Positions 1 through 7,084 of a stretch of 8,783 nt of DNA are shown one piece after another. Numbering within the stretch: the stretch's first letter is position 1; each line of letters starts with the position of its first letter. The stretch is from NCBI GenBank assembly GCA_002352605.1, contig DEIP01000052.1:1-8783 (forward strand), read 5' to 3'. The notes beneath the pieces were generated by a model. The model was given only the letters and a program-made list of their open reading frames with translations. It made no database searches and was not told the DNA's origin. A program made the translations under genes and the position numbers. Source of the stretch: Desulfobacteraceae bacterium UBA2771. GTDB lineage: Bacteria; Desulfobacterota; Desulfobacteria; Desulfobacterales; Desulfosarcinaceae.

Positions 1-464
1 CCGGCGTCACGGGGAGCCGCTGGCTGGGTGTGGGCATCCTTCGGCGCAATGGGCGAAAGACCGGGTGGCGTGCCCGCTTCATGAGCGACACCTGCGTTCC
101 GTATCCCCGTGGGGTCCAGATTTTGACCATCGAAAAGATCCTCGACGCGCCGGGTTCGGGCAGCATATCGCGCAACCGGTGGGCGATCCGGTGCATCGAC
201 GATAAGCGCCAGCATTTGACCATGGGCGGATAATTCCGATTCATGGCCTCCATTCTGAGATCCGAGGAGACCTTCGCCGTCTCCCTCCGGCAGGGCATTT
301 TCATTGATCAGCTTTTGAACCGATTTCAGAAAAGAACCGTGGGCATCATCGAAAGGGACAAATGCACCGTTTCTCTCTTGGGGTCCGTGAAAGCAGTTGC
401 CGTTGCCGCCAAGTGCGGCGGCGGACCCGGAGATGTCCTGCATAAAGCTGCTAAAAAGTATCAT
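1..464 (-). CDS. fliK: Probable flagellar hook-length control protein FliK, N-terminal part (runs off the left edge)
   Basis: A reading frame starts with ATG at 464-462 and stays open for 154 codons to the window edge, so the C-terminus and stop are missing. The ATG overlaps the fliJ stop in an ATGA arrangement. A GGAG lies about 7 nt upstream, inside the end of fliJ. The visible protein begins MILFSSFMQDISGS and is rich in Gly, Ala, Pro, Asp and His, with no membrane segment or enzyme motif. This fits the poorly conserved, low-complexity N-terminal ruler region of FliK. FliK is exported through the flagellar secretion system, measures hook length, and with its C-terminal domain switches FlhB from hook to filament export. 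The assignment rests mainly on position, since fliK commonly follows fliJ; the diagnostic C-terminal domain is outside the window. That the frame is a gene is well supported; the name is an inference. A second Met at residue 8 is a possible alternative start. Confidence 0.7.
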   Translation of the reverse strand, partial: MILFSSFMQDISGSAAALGGNGNCFHGPQERNGAFVPFDDAHGSFLKSVQKLINENALPEGDGEGLLGSQNGGHESELSAHGQMLALIVDAPDRPPVARYAARTRRVEDLFDGQNLDPTGIRNAGVAHEAGTPPGLSPIAPKDAHTQPAAPRDA

Positions 465-922
465 TCAACATCTCCACGATGTTCAATGGCGTTCCTGACA
501 AACTGATTGACCGCGATTTCATCGATGAATTTCATCTCCCTTTTCAACACCATCTGCCGGTAGTGATCGAGCCCCTGGGCCTTGAGTTTATCCAGGATCT
601 TCCGTCTTTTCATCGCCTCGAGCATCTCATCCTGCTTTTCGGATTCCCGTTTTTTTATCTCATCAATCACTGTCTTCTGTTTGGTAATGCGTTCAATGAG
701 TCGCTTGAGATAAACATGATAAGCAACCACCTGATCACTGGAAAGCCCTGTGGTTTGTTCTCTTTTCAACGCTGCGGTCGTATTCATCTCTCTCCCTTTC
801 AGCGATTGCAGTTTCTGTTGAGCGGCGATTAGCTGATTTCGAATTTCGGCAAGTTGCTTTTTATGGTTGTCTTCGAGAAACTGCCGATGATCGAGAACCC
901 CTTGCAGTTTGAAAGTGTACAT
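461..922 (-). CDS. fliJ: Flagellar export protein FliJ (stalk of the export ATPase)
   Basis: The product is 153 residues, the usual FliJ length. It starts MYTFKLQGVLDHRQFLE, which matches the typical FliJ opening (F-x-L-x-x-V-L-D-x-R). The rest is almost entirely charged, heptad-like coiled coil (for example residues 18-48 and 65-125), rich in Lys, Glu, Gln and Arg, with no membrane segment. In the family, FliJ inserts as a stalk into the FliI hexamer ring, like the gamma subunit of F1-ATPase. It links the ATPase to the FlhA export gate and helps escort chaperones. The gene is separated from fliI by 177 bp and has its own sigma-54 promoter in that gap. Its stop overlaps the start of the next gene by 4 bp. 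An AGGA lies about 6 nt before the ATG. The sequence is poorly conserved in general, but its start, length, coiled-coil form and place after fliI make the call firm. Confidence 0.92.
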   Translation of the reverse strand: MYTFKLQGVLDHRQFLEDNHKKQLAEIRNQLIAAQQKLQSLKGREMNTTAALKREQTTGLSSDQVVAYHVYLKRLIERITKQKTVIDEIKKRESEKQDEMLEAMKRRKILDKLKAQGLDHYRQMVLKREMKFIDEIAVNQFVRNAIEHRGDVE

Positions 923-989
923 CGTTATCCTGCTACCTGTGCATGCATCTGTGATTGTGGCACGTGTGGTTTGCCCGACTTGTTTTTAC

Positions 990-1005
990 AGCAACCCTTA
1001 TGCCA
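990..1005 (-). promoter_or_regulatory. Sigma-54 (-24/-12) promoter for fliJ-fliK
   Basis: Read on the minus strand the site is TGGCATAAGGGTTGCT, which is TGGCAT, five bases, then TTGCT. It matches the sigma-54 consensus TGGCAC-N5-TTGCW except for one base, with exact spacing. Transcription would start near 979, giving a leader of about 57 nt before the fliJ ATG. It lies in the only sizeable gap of the structural-gene block. This makes an internal promoter for fliJ and the gene after it likely, in addition to any read-through from flgB. It resembles the other two sigma-54 sites in this window. Confidence 0.8.
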
Positions 1006-1099
1006 ACCTTTAGACATTCCATATGAATTTGTTTTTATAGGGAATGCTATCAGATGGCGCGTAAAATCCATTTTTTCCCCAAACATGAATCGGCAACAA

Positions 1100-2437
1100 T
1101 TACCGACACGGGACATTTTTTCCCTCCATCGATTTCATTGCATCGATACTCTCCTCAAAGGTCATCTTTTCGTGGATGCCCTGTCGAAGAAAGCGATTGA
1201 TGGGATCAATCATCTGGATGGCACGGTCGATTTTGGGATTGCTGCCGGTCGCATAAGCGCCGATATTAATGAGGTCTTCGGCCTTTCGATAGGTGGCCAA
1301 CACCTCTTTGATCCGACCGGCATGATGTTTGTGATCAAGGTCGGTGATATCTTCCATGACCCGGCTGATGCTTCTTAAAATATCGATGGCCGGATAGTGA
1401 TTCTGATCGGCCAGGTTCCGGGTGAGCACAATATGACCGTCGAGGATCGAACGTGCCGCATCGGCGATGGGTTCGTTCATATCATCGCCTTCCACCAATA
1501 CGGTGTAAAGACCGGTAATGGTCCCCCGATGCGACGAGGTGCCGGCCCGCTCAAGCAATTTGGGCAGCATTGAGAATACCGAAGGTGTATAGCCTTTGGT
1601 GGTGGGTGGTTCACCCAAAGAGAGCCCGATCTCCCGTTGGGCCATGGCCAGGCGGGTTATCGAATCCATCATCAGGTTGACGTGCTTGCCCTGGTCCCTG
1701 AAGTACTCGGCAATGGTGGTAGCGATAAATCCCCCACGCAGGCGCACCAATGGCAGATGATCTGAAGTGGCCACAACGACGACGGATTTTTTTAGTCCTT
1801 CCTCCCCAAGATCCTTCTGGATGAACTCGTTGAGTTCCCTGCCCCGCTCACCGATCAGGGCAATCACATTCACCTCGGCGGAAGTATGCCTGGCGATCAT
1901 TCCCAGCAAGACACTTTTGCCGACACCGGAACCGGCAAAAATGCCCATCCGCTGGCCGCAACCCACCGTCAACAAGCCATTGATGGCACGGATGCCTAAA
2001 TCCAATGGCTGTTTAATGCGGTTTCTGAGCAGGGGATTCACCGGATTGGCGTATATGGGATACGCATCATCAACCACAATCGGTCCTTTTCCGTCGATGG
2101 GGTTGCCCAGCCCGTCAATCACCCTGCCAAGCAGCGCCGGTCCTACCCCCACATGCGCCTTATCTTTGCGCGCCACGACCTTGCACCCGGGGCCAAGACT
2201 TCGAATATCTTCCAATGGCATCAGCAAGACCGATTCTTCTTTAAATCCCAGGACCTCAGCGCTGACCGTGGCGTTTCCGCCGGCGGTGGTGATATCGCAC
2301 ACACATCCAATCTGGGATGCCGGTCCGCTGGCTTCGATAACCAGGCCGACGACCTTTTGCACGCGTCCGTTGGCCCGAATGGGTACTACGGCCTCCACAA
2401 TTTCGTGGTATTTGGCGACGGAAAATGGAAGGAGCAT
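1100..2437 (-). CDS. fliI: Flagellum-specific export ATPase FliI
   Basis: This 445-residue protein belongs to the F1-beta-like ATPases that energise flagellar type III export. The Walker A motif AGSGVGKS is at residues 168-175. The catalytic-Glu segment GERGREL is at about 196-202, and Walker B (VNLMMDS) is at about 253-259. It is followed by the family signature around SLGEPPTTKGYTPSVF at 273-288. The N-terminal ~100 residues form the expected beta-barrel domain. The C-terminal helical region (about 360-440) contains the usual DITDLDHKHHAGRIKEVLATY-type segment that contacts unfolded or chaperoned cargo. Length is normal. The ATG is 10 bp after the fliH stop, so the two are probably translated together, although the ribosome-binding site is weak. 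FliI forms a cytoplasmic hexamer below the export gate, with FliH holding it to the C ring and FliJ in its centre. An injectisome homologue is ruled out by the flagellar neighbours. Confidence 0.98.
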   Translation of the reverse strand: MLLPFSVAKYHEIVEAVVPIRANGRVQKVVGLVIEASGPASQIGCVCDITTAGGNATVSAEVLGFKEESVLLMPLEDIRSLGPGCKVVARKDKAHVGVGPALLGRVIDGLGNPIDGKGPIVVDDAYPIYANPVNPLLRNRIKQPLDLGIRAINGLLTVGCGQRMGIFAGSGVGKSVLLGMIARHTSAEVNVIALIGERGRELNEFIQKDLGEEGLKKSVVVVATSDHLPLVRLRGGFIATTIAEYFRDQGKHVNLMMDSITRLAMAQREIGLSLGEPPTTKGYTPSVFSMLPKLLERAGTSSHRGTITGLYTVLVEGDDMNEPIADAARSILDGHIVLTRNLADQNHYPAIDILRSISRVMEDITDLDHKHHAGRIKEVLATYRKAEDLINIGAYATGSNPKIDRAIQMIDPINRFLRQGIHEKMTFEESIDAMKSMEGKNVPCR

Positions 2438-2447
2438 GATATCGGTC

Positions 2448-3164
2448 TCAGTGTTGAACGGGGTGTTTGGGGAGTTGGGCGGTCAGCAGTTCTTCAATGA
2501 CCTTGATCTGCTGATCGATCCTGGCATCCACATCCCCGAGTCGGGTTTCGACGATGCAACCACCCTGTTGGATGGACGCATCCGCTTCAATACAAAACGC
2601 AGCGCCAACGTCATCGTTCGGGAGCAAGTCATTTTGGAACACCCTGACCGAATCGATATCTTTGGGATTCAGCCTCAACCTCAAATGACGGGGGTCGGTC
2701 ACTTTCTGCATCGCCGTTTTGACCACGCGACCGATTGCCGAGCCATGTGCGCTCTCATGCCCGATGATCTTTTTGGCAATGGCCAATGCCAGGCGAACGG
2801 TTTCCGTTTCCATCCGTTCGACATCCTGCCGGCGGATACGGACCATCTCTTCCACAGCCGCTTTAAGCGCAACCACAGCTTGATCGACGTTTTTCTGCTG
2901 AGCGGCAATTGTTTCGGCACGGCCCTGATCCGAGCCTTTATTAAATGCCTCTTCAATCAGGCACCGAACCTGTTCTGAATCCTGATATTCATCATTTTGA
3001 GACGAACGGTCATCGTTTCTGTTGAGTGTCCCACTTACAAAATGTCCCTGGGCGGGCACTTTTGCGTAGCCTTTTCCCGTGCTGCAGGGTATTTCAGGGA
3101 AATAGTATGGTGCGCACGATTGGACCGATGGCGATGGGTTATCTTTAGGTACGTTAGCCAACAA
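2448..3164 (-). CDS. fliH: Flagellar assembly protein FliH (export ATPase regulator)
   Basis: The product is about 238 residues. The N-terminal third (1-65) is polar and poorly conserved. Residues 66-135 are helical and charged, with a KGSDQGRAE segment of the type that precedes the FliH coiled coil. The C-terminal domain carries a clear FliH/HrpE signature (IQQGGCIVETRLGDVDARI, 198-216). FliH dimers bind FliI, hold back its ATPase activity, and dock it to FliN in the C ring. The start is not ATG: the frame begins with two TTG codons in a row (3164-3162 and 3161-3159) inside the last codons of fliG. A strong purine run with GGGGAGG ends at 3168, 3 nt before the first TTG and 6 nt before the second. 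Either could be used, and no ATG occurs before codon 107. Translation is presumably coupled to fliG. No truncation is seen. Confidence 0.93.
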   Translation of the reverse strand: MLANVPKDNPSPSVQSCAPYYFPEIPCSTGKGYAKVPAQGHFVSGTLNRNDDRSSQNDEYQDSEQVRCLIEEAFNKGSDQGRAETIAAQQKNVDQAVVALKAAVEEMVRIRRQDVERMETETVRLALAIAKKIIGHESAHGSAIGRVVKTAMQKVTDPRHLRLRLNPKDIDSVRVFQNDLLPNDDVGAAFCIEADASIQQGGCIVETRLGDVDARIDQQIKVIEELLTAQLPKHPVQH

Positions 3165-4122
3165 ATTCCTCCCCTCCCCTTCCGCTGATAACCAATTCTC
3201 CCTTTCTCTCCATATCCTGGACGATCTTGGTTATTTTCTGCTGTGCATCGGTGACCTCCTTGATCCTGACAGCACCCGACACCTCCATCTCCTCTTTGAG
3301 TATCTCAGCCGCTCGATCAGACATGTTCCGGAAGATTTTCTCTTTTACGTCGTTCGTTGACGCCTTGAGGGCAACGGCCAACTCCTGAGATTCCACGGAA
3401 CGAAGCACCTTCTGCAGGCCCCGGTCATCGACAAGAACGATGTCATCAAAGACGAACATATTCTGGCGGATCTCCTCCGCCAGATCGGGATCGATCTCTT
3501 CGATCTCTTCGATAATCTGTTCCGTCGCAGTCCCATCGATCATGTTCAATATTTCAGCCAAACGCGGTACACCGCCGGCTTTTTCAGAAGTCGAGGTCTC
3601 CTTGTTGGAAAGGATTTCTTCAAAAGCATGATCAATCTCCTCCAGCATCTCGGAAGCCACCTTATCCAGGTTGGCGATACGGTAGGCGACATCAGGTTTC
3701 AATTCGTCGGGAAGAAGCGCCATCACCTCGCTGGCAATGTGGGGTTGCAGGTGCGCAATGATCAACGATATGGTTTGGGGGTGTTCATTCTGAATGAGTT
3801 GGATCAGAACATCCGGCGGAGTGGATTGAATCGCTTTGAGATTTTTCTTTTGATGCTCATCTAAACCATCACCTTCCGATTCGGTCCCTTTATCCTTCTC
3901 CTTACTCTCAATTTTCTTGGGTGGTGCTGCTTTTTGGAGGAATTCCTTGGCAACACTTTCAACCAGGGAAGGAGAGATTGAACCCAGTTTGGACTGGAGT
4001 TTGAATATCAAATTTCGCTCAGCTTTACTGAGCTGATTGACCACCGGGGAGATGACATCCCAGCCCAACGCCTGAACAAGAATCGCCGCTTTTAATGATC
4101 CGATAAGGTTTCTGGGATCCAT
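3154..4122 (-). CDS. fliG: Flagellar motor switch/rotor protein FliG
   Basis: The protein is 322 residues from the chosen ATG at 4122. It has the three-part FliG layout: an N-terminal FliF-binding domain (about 1-65, with KAAIL near the start), a middle domain with the EHPQ motif (113-116), and a C-terminal torque domain (about 185-310). The five charged torque residues known from E. coli (K264, R281, D288, D289, R297) align at identical spacing with K253, R270, E277, E278 and R286, so the motor interface is intact with Asp-to-Glu changes. A charged linker rich in Lys, Glu and Ser (about 67-95) separates the first two domains. FliG sits on the MS ring and pushes against the stator (MotA/MotB type). 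A GTG at 4128 would overlap the fliF stop (GTGA) and add two residues. I prefer the ATG because the AAAGAG before it is 8 nt away, but only 2 nt from the GTG. The last codons also supply the fliH ribosome-binding site. Confidence 0.97.
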   Translation of the reverse strand: MDPRNLIGSLKAAILVQALGWDVISPVVNQLSKAERNLIFKLQSKLGSISPSLVESVAKEFLQKAAPPKKIESKEKDKGTESEGDGLDEHQKKNLKAIQSTPPDVLIQLIQNEHPQTISLIIAHLQPHIASEVMALLPDELKPDVAYRIANLDKVASEMLEEIDHAFEEILSNKETSTSEKAGGVPRLAEILNMIDGTATEQIIEEIEEIDPDLAEEIRQNMFVFDDIVLVDDRGLQKVLRSVESQELAVALKASTNDVKEKIFRNMSDRAAEILKEEMEVSGAVRIKEVTDAQQKITKIVQDMERKGELVISGRGGEEFVG

Positions 4123-4124
4123 AA

Positions 4125-5726
4125 TCACGTCTCTTTAATCCACGTTTTCATGAGTTGGGTAGAACCGGAGCTGTTTTCGTTGATCATATTTTCTATTTGC
4201 CGTGTGTAGCTGTTCTCTTTATCTGATTCAGCATATCGTCGTTCCAGTTCCTTGATCGTTTGGGGAAGCTGCTCCAGCATTTGGATCTCCTCGATCGGTG
4301 TTGATGTCAGCCAGTGGGCCAGCGGCTTGATAATCATCATGAAGGACAACAGAAAAAAAAGCGCCGCCGCCGAATATTTGATCAAGGTCTGATGGGTCCT
4401 GATGGTCTCCACCCATCCGGCAGGCTCCGGCTCAGACGCCATATCGGACGCCGCCGCCACCTCAAAGGGAATGTTGACCACTTCAATTTTATCACCCCTG
4501 GCCATATCATAATCGATGGCGCTTTTGACGATACTCTCAAGCTTGGACATCTCTTCGGTGGTTCTGGGAACATATTGCGCCCGTTCCCCTTCGGCCTCCG
4601 CTTCAGGCTGTTGGTAGGTGCCGTCAACGACCACCGCCACCGATAATCGCTGGATGCTGCCGATGGGCATGATTTGGCGATTGGTCACTTTGCCCACTTC
4701 GTAGTTCTTGGTAAACTGCTGTCTCCGGCTGTTGTCCGGGTCACCGGTTGTCGCTGTTCCCGTATTGTTGGGAACGACGTTGGCCTGAAGTCCGGGAACA
4801 CCTGAGGCGCCGGAGGCTGAATCGTTTAAAACCGAACTGGACGCCTGCTCGCTGCGAATCACCGAATTGTCGGGGAGGAATAGTTCCTCCGTTTTTTCCT
4901 GCTGGGTAAAATTGAGCAGGCAAGATACCCGTACGATGGCCTTATCCAGGCCGAGAACACTCTCCAGCATCGTCTTGACGCGATTTTCCAGCAGACGTTC
5001 CTTTTTTTCCTGAAAAGCCATCTGGTTCGAAGTAACCTGACTGACCGTGGATTTTTCCTTAAATCCGGCCAGCATTTTACCGCTGTTGTCTATTATGGTG
5101 ACATCCTCCGGATCCAAGCGGGATACACTTGAAGCGATCAGGTGGACAATGCCCTGGATCTGTTCCTTGTTAAGGGACTTGCCGCGCCTCAGCTTGAGGA
5201 TGACGGATGCGGTGGCCGGTTCTTCTTCTTCGATAAACAAGGATCTGGCGGGCATGACGATGTGCACCCGGGTGCTTTCCACTTCCATCAATGTGTTGAT
5301 GGTCCGACTCAATTCCCCTTGAAGTGCCCGCTGGTAATTCACATTCTGGACGAACTCGGTCATGCCCAGTTTGGCGTCATCAAAAACCTCGAACCCAATT
5401 CCGGCGCCCCGCGGCAACCCCTGGGATGCCAATTCCAGCCGTGTTTCATAAATCTTTTCGTAGGGGATGCGCACCCCGGTACCATCCATGGTAAGCTGGT
5501 AAGGGATTTTGTTTTCTTTGAGCCTGCCCACGATTTCGGCAGCATCTTCCGGCGCCAAATTGCTGTACAGCGGATGCAAGTCACCGGTTTCCGACCATGT
5601 CAGTAAAAAGGCCAACCCGGCGATGGTTCCGCCAATCAGGATGGTCATGGCAACCAGTTTTCCCGTGGAAAGTCCGCTAAGGGCCAATTTTAATTGCTGC
5701 GGCAGGGTGGACAATGAAAAGGCCAT
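4125..5726 (-). CDS. fliF: Flagellar MS-ring protein FliF
   Basis: The 533-residue product has the full FliF plan. It has a short cytoplasmic N-terminus, a first membrane helix (about 24-43), and a large periplasmic part with the two ring-building motifs (about 48-220 and 225-370). A Ser/Gly/Thr-rich stretch (about 294-335) marks the beta-collar insertion. A second membrane helix follows (about 449-467), then a cytoplasmic tail (about 515-533) that binds FliG. NYEVGKVTNR at 341-350 and the LYSNL segment near 53-57 are typical family signatures. Length is normal and no frameshift is seen. FliF forms the MS ring in the inner membrane, the platform for the C ring and export gate and the first structure built. 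The ATG is preceded by AAGGAGT with ideal spacing and lies 22 bp after fliE. Its tail gene end abuts fliG, its direct binding partner. Confidence 0.98.
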   Translation of the reverse strand: MAFSLSTLPQQLKLALSGLSTGKLVAMTILIGGTIAGLAFLLTWSETGDLHPLYSNLAPEDAAEIVGRLKENKIPYQLTMDGTGVRIPYEKIYETRLELASQGLPRGAGIGFEVFDDAKLGMTEFVQNVNYQRALQGELSRTINTLMEVESTRVHIVMPARSLFIEEEEPATASVILKLRRGKSLNKEQIQGIVHLIASSVSRLDPEDVTIIDNSGKMLAGFKEKSTVSQVTSNQMAFQEKKERLLENRVKTMLESVLGLDKAIVRVSCLLNFTQQEKTEELFLPDNSVIRSEQASSSVLNDSASGASGVPGLQANVVPNNTGTATTGDPDNSRRQQFTKNYEVGKVTNRQIMPIGSIQRLSVAVVVDGTYQQPEAEAEGERAQYVPRTTEEMSKLESIVKSAIDYDMARGDKIEVVNIPFEVAAASDMASEPEPAGWVETIRTHQTLIKYSAAALFFLLSFMMIIKPLAHWLTSTPIEEIQMLEQLPQTIKELERRYAESDKENSYTRQIENMINENSSGSTQLMKTWIKET

Positions 5727-5748
5727 CGCTACTCCTTAGGATCTTGTC

Positions 5749-6051
5749 CTATATGGACATCCTACGAATCTCATCATAGGCGGAAATGAGTTTGTTGCGG
5801 ATCTGCATCACCAGCTCAAACGAGATCTCGGCTTTCTGCATGGCAATCATGGTATTATGGATATCCTGATTCTTGCCGGTGGATAGATCCTCAATGGCCT
5901 GATCCGCATCTATCATTTGCCGATTGACATCCGCCAACGACCCTTTGATATAATCGCCAAACGGTACTTGTGACGCCTCGCCGGTCTCTTTCTTAGGCGC
6001 ATCCATTGGCGGAAGAATCCTCTGTAAATCCGAAATTGTCAGGTCATTCAT
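5749..6051 (-). CDS. fliE: Flagellar hook-basal body protein FliE
   Basis: This 100-residue protein has the usual FliE size and its conserved C-terminal half: MQKAEISFELVMQIRNKLI followed by SAYDEIRRM (about 70-98). The N-terminal 35 residues are variable and polar. FliE is an early type III export substrate that fills the MS-ring lumen and joins it to the rod proteins FlgB and FlgC. Its ATG shares one base with the flgC stop (TAATG), so re-initiation after flgC is likely. An AGGAAA in the flgC end acts as the ribosome-binding site. It sits between its two structural partners, the rod genes and fliF, as in many flagellar operons. Confidence 0.97.
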   Translation of the reverse strand: MNDLTISDLQRILPPMDAPKKETGEASQVPFGDYIKGSLADVNRQMIDADQAIEDLSTGKNQDIHNTMIAMQKAEISFELVMQIRNKLISAYDEIRRMSI

Positions 6052-6488
6052 TAGCTTTTTCCTATCTCCAGTGCGATAGCGGCCATATCCTTGGTGGCGC
6101 CCACCGCGGTGGCGTTTGCCTCGAAGCTTCTGCTGGCCGAAATCATGTTCACCATCTCTTCAACGATATTGACATTGGGTAGCCGGAGGTTTCCGTTTTC
6201 GTCGGCATCCGGATGGCCGGGATCGTATTTTTCCACGAAGGGTTTGTCGTCCTCGATGATACGTGCCACGTTGACACCGCCGCCCGCGTCACCCAGACGT
6301 TCATCCAAAACATCTTTGAAACCGCCTTCTTGAACCGCTTCGAAGATGACATCCTTGCGTCTGTATGGCTCTCCGGTGTCCGTCCGTGTCGTATTCACGT
6401 TGGCCATGTTGCTGGAAATGAGATTCATTCTGAGGCGCTGGGCGCTCAATCCGGTCGCGCTGATGGACAGGCTGTCGAGAAAATTCAT
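6051..6488 (-). CDS. flgC: Flagellar proximal rod protein FlgC
   Basis: The product is 145 residues, normal for FlgC. It has the flagellar axial-protein start (FLDSLSISATGLSAQRLRMN, residues 3-22) and the FlgC signature SSNMANVNTTRT (25-36) followed by PYRRKDVIF (41-49). The C-terminal axial helix (about 108-144, VEEMVNMISASRSFEAN...) is also present. These terminal helices pack into the coiled-coil D0 region of the rod. The protein lacks a cleavable signal peptide because it is exported by the flagellar system. Its ATG directly follows the flgB TAA with no gap. An AGGAGG about 10 nt upstream, inside the flgB end, is the ribosome-binding site. Confidence 0.98.
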   Translation of the reverse strand: MNFLDSLSISATGLSAQRLRMNLISSNMANVNTTRTDTGEPYRRKDVIFEAVQEGGFKDVLDERLGDAGGGVNVARIIEDDKPFVEKYDPGHPDADENGNLRLPNVNIVEEMVNMISASRSFEANATAVGATKDMAAIALEIGKS

Positions 6489-6920
6489 TTACCTGGATCC
6501 TCCTGTGATGGCGTGTTTCAAACCCTTGAACTTGGATGCAACCAACTGGGCCGATGCTTTGTAAAGCATACTGTTTTTGGCCAGGGCCGTCATTTCGGCG
6601 TCAATGTCGACACCGTTGTGATCCCCGCGAAACAGCAGCGGGTCATCGGCGGCCGATTCTGTCTTGGCGGATGTGTCATCGATGGGCATTTGTCGTCCAG
6701 GAAGATGCCGTTCGTCCGTTTGTTTCATTGGCGCCAAAGGAGGCGATTGGGAATCCCGTTGGAGTGCTTCTTCGACGTTCAAGGCAAACGGCTTATAGTT
6801 GGGCGTGTCTGCGTTGGCCACATTGTTCAGGATCATCCCATGGTTGCGTGCCCGCAAATCCAGTGACCGAGACAAGGTGGCGATCGTGCCGCTGAATAAA
6901 TTGACCGGCTGGTTGTCCAT
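6489..6920 (-). CDS. flgB: Flagellar proximal rod protein FlgB
   Basis: The product is 143 residues, normal for FlgB. The N-terminal axial segment carries the signature NNVANADTPNYK (32-43). The middle is variable and Pro/Asp-rich (about 55-95), and the C-terminal part (about 105-135) holds the second axial helix. FlgB forms the innermost rod layer, joined to FliE and FlgC, and is exported without a signal peptide. It is the first structural gene of the block. A sigma-54 promoter lies 35 bp upstream, and a GAGGGG stands 5 nt before the ATG. Its C-terminal Gly-Gly-Ser-Arg is encoded by the sequence that serves as the flgC ribosome-binding site. Confidence 0.97.
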   Translation of the reverse strand: MDNQPVNLFSGTIATLSRSLDLRARNHGMILNNVANADTPNYKPFALNVEEALQRDSQSPPLAPMKQTDERHLPGRQMPIDDTSAKTESAADDPLLFRGDHNGVDIDAEMTALAKNSMLYKASAQLVASKFKGLKHAITGGSR

Positions 6921-6954
6921 AAAAACCCCTCTTCATCGTTTCCGTATTAAACTG

Positions 6955-6970
6955 AGCAAATTATGTACCA
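6955..6970 (-). promoter_or_regulatory. Sigma-54 (-24/-12) promoter for flgB-flgC-fliEFGHI
   Basis: On the minus strand the site is TGGTACATAATTTGCT: TGGTAC, five bases, TTGCT. It differs from the sigma-54 consensus TGGCAC-N5-TTGCW at one position and has the exact spacing. Transcription would start near 6944, leaving a short leader of about 24 nt that holds the GAGGGG ribosome-binding site of flgB. No other promoter for the structural block is evident, so this is the likely main promoter. The sigma-54 activator encoded just upstream is the likely partner. Confidence 0.82.
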
Positions 6971-6997
6971 TCATACACAAGCGCCTTACCATTCTCT

Positions 6998-7017
6998 AAA
7001 AAACCATGCCTCCATGG
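6998..7017 (-). terminator. Possible Rho-independent terminator after the regulator gene
   Basis: On the minus strand CCATG-GAGG-CATGG forms a 5-bp stem with a 4-base loop and is followed at once by six T. It lies about 70 bp after the regulator stop and upstream of the flgB promoter, where a terminator would separate the two units. The stem is short, so termination may be partial and some read-through into flgB is possible. Confidence 0.42.
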
Positions 7018-7084
7018 ATCACCCAATCAGGCCGGAACTCGCCTAAGCAAGATGAAATGGATGCACCGGAAAACAACGGCATCG

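Noticed and set aside
1767..2978. A 403-codon plus-strand open frame opposite fliI and fliH
   Set aside because: It lies antisense to two clearly recognisable flagellar genes, has a composition expected from their reverse strand, and spans the fliH-fliI junction with no ribosome-binding site or family resemblance.
1100..3164. FliH-FliI as parts of a virulence-type (injectisome) secretion system
   Set aside because: The genes sit between fliG and fliJ and within a rod, MS-ring and switch gene block, which is flagellar.
6213..6866. A 217-codon plus-strand open frame opposite flgB and flgC
   Set aside because: It is the antisense shadow of two conserved rod genes and has no independent support.
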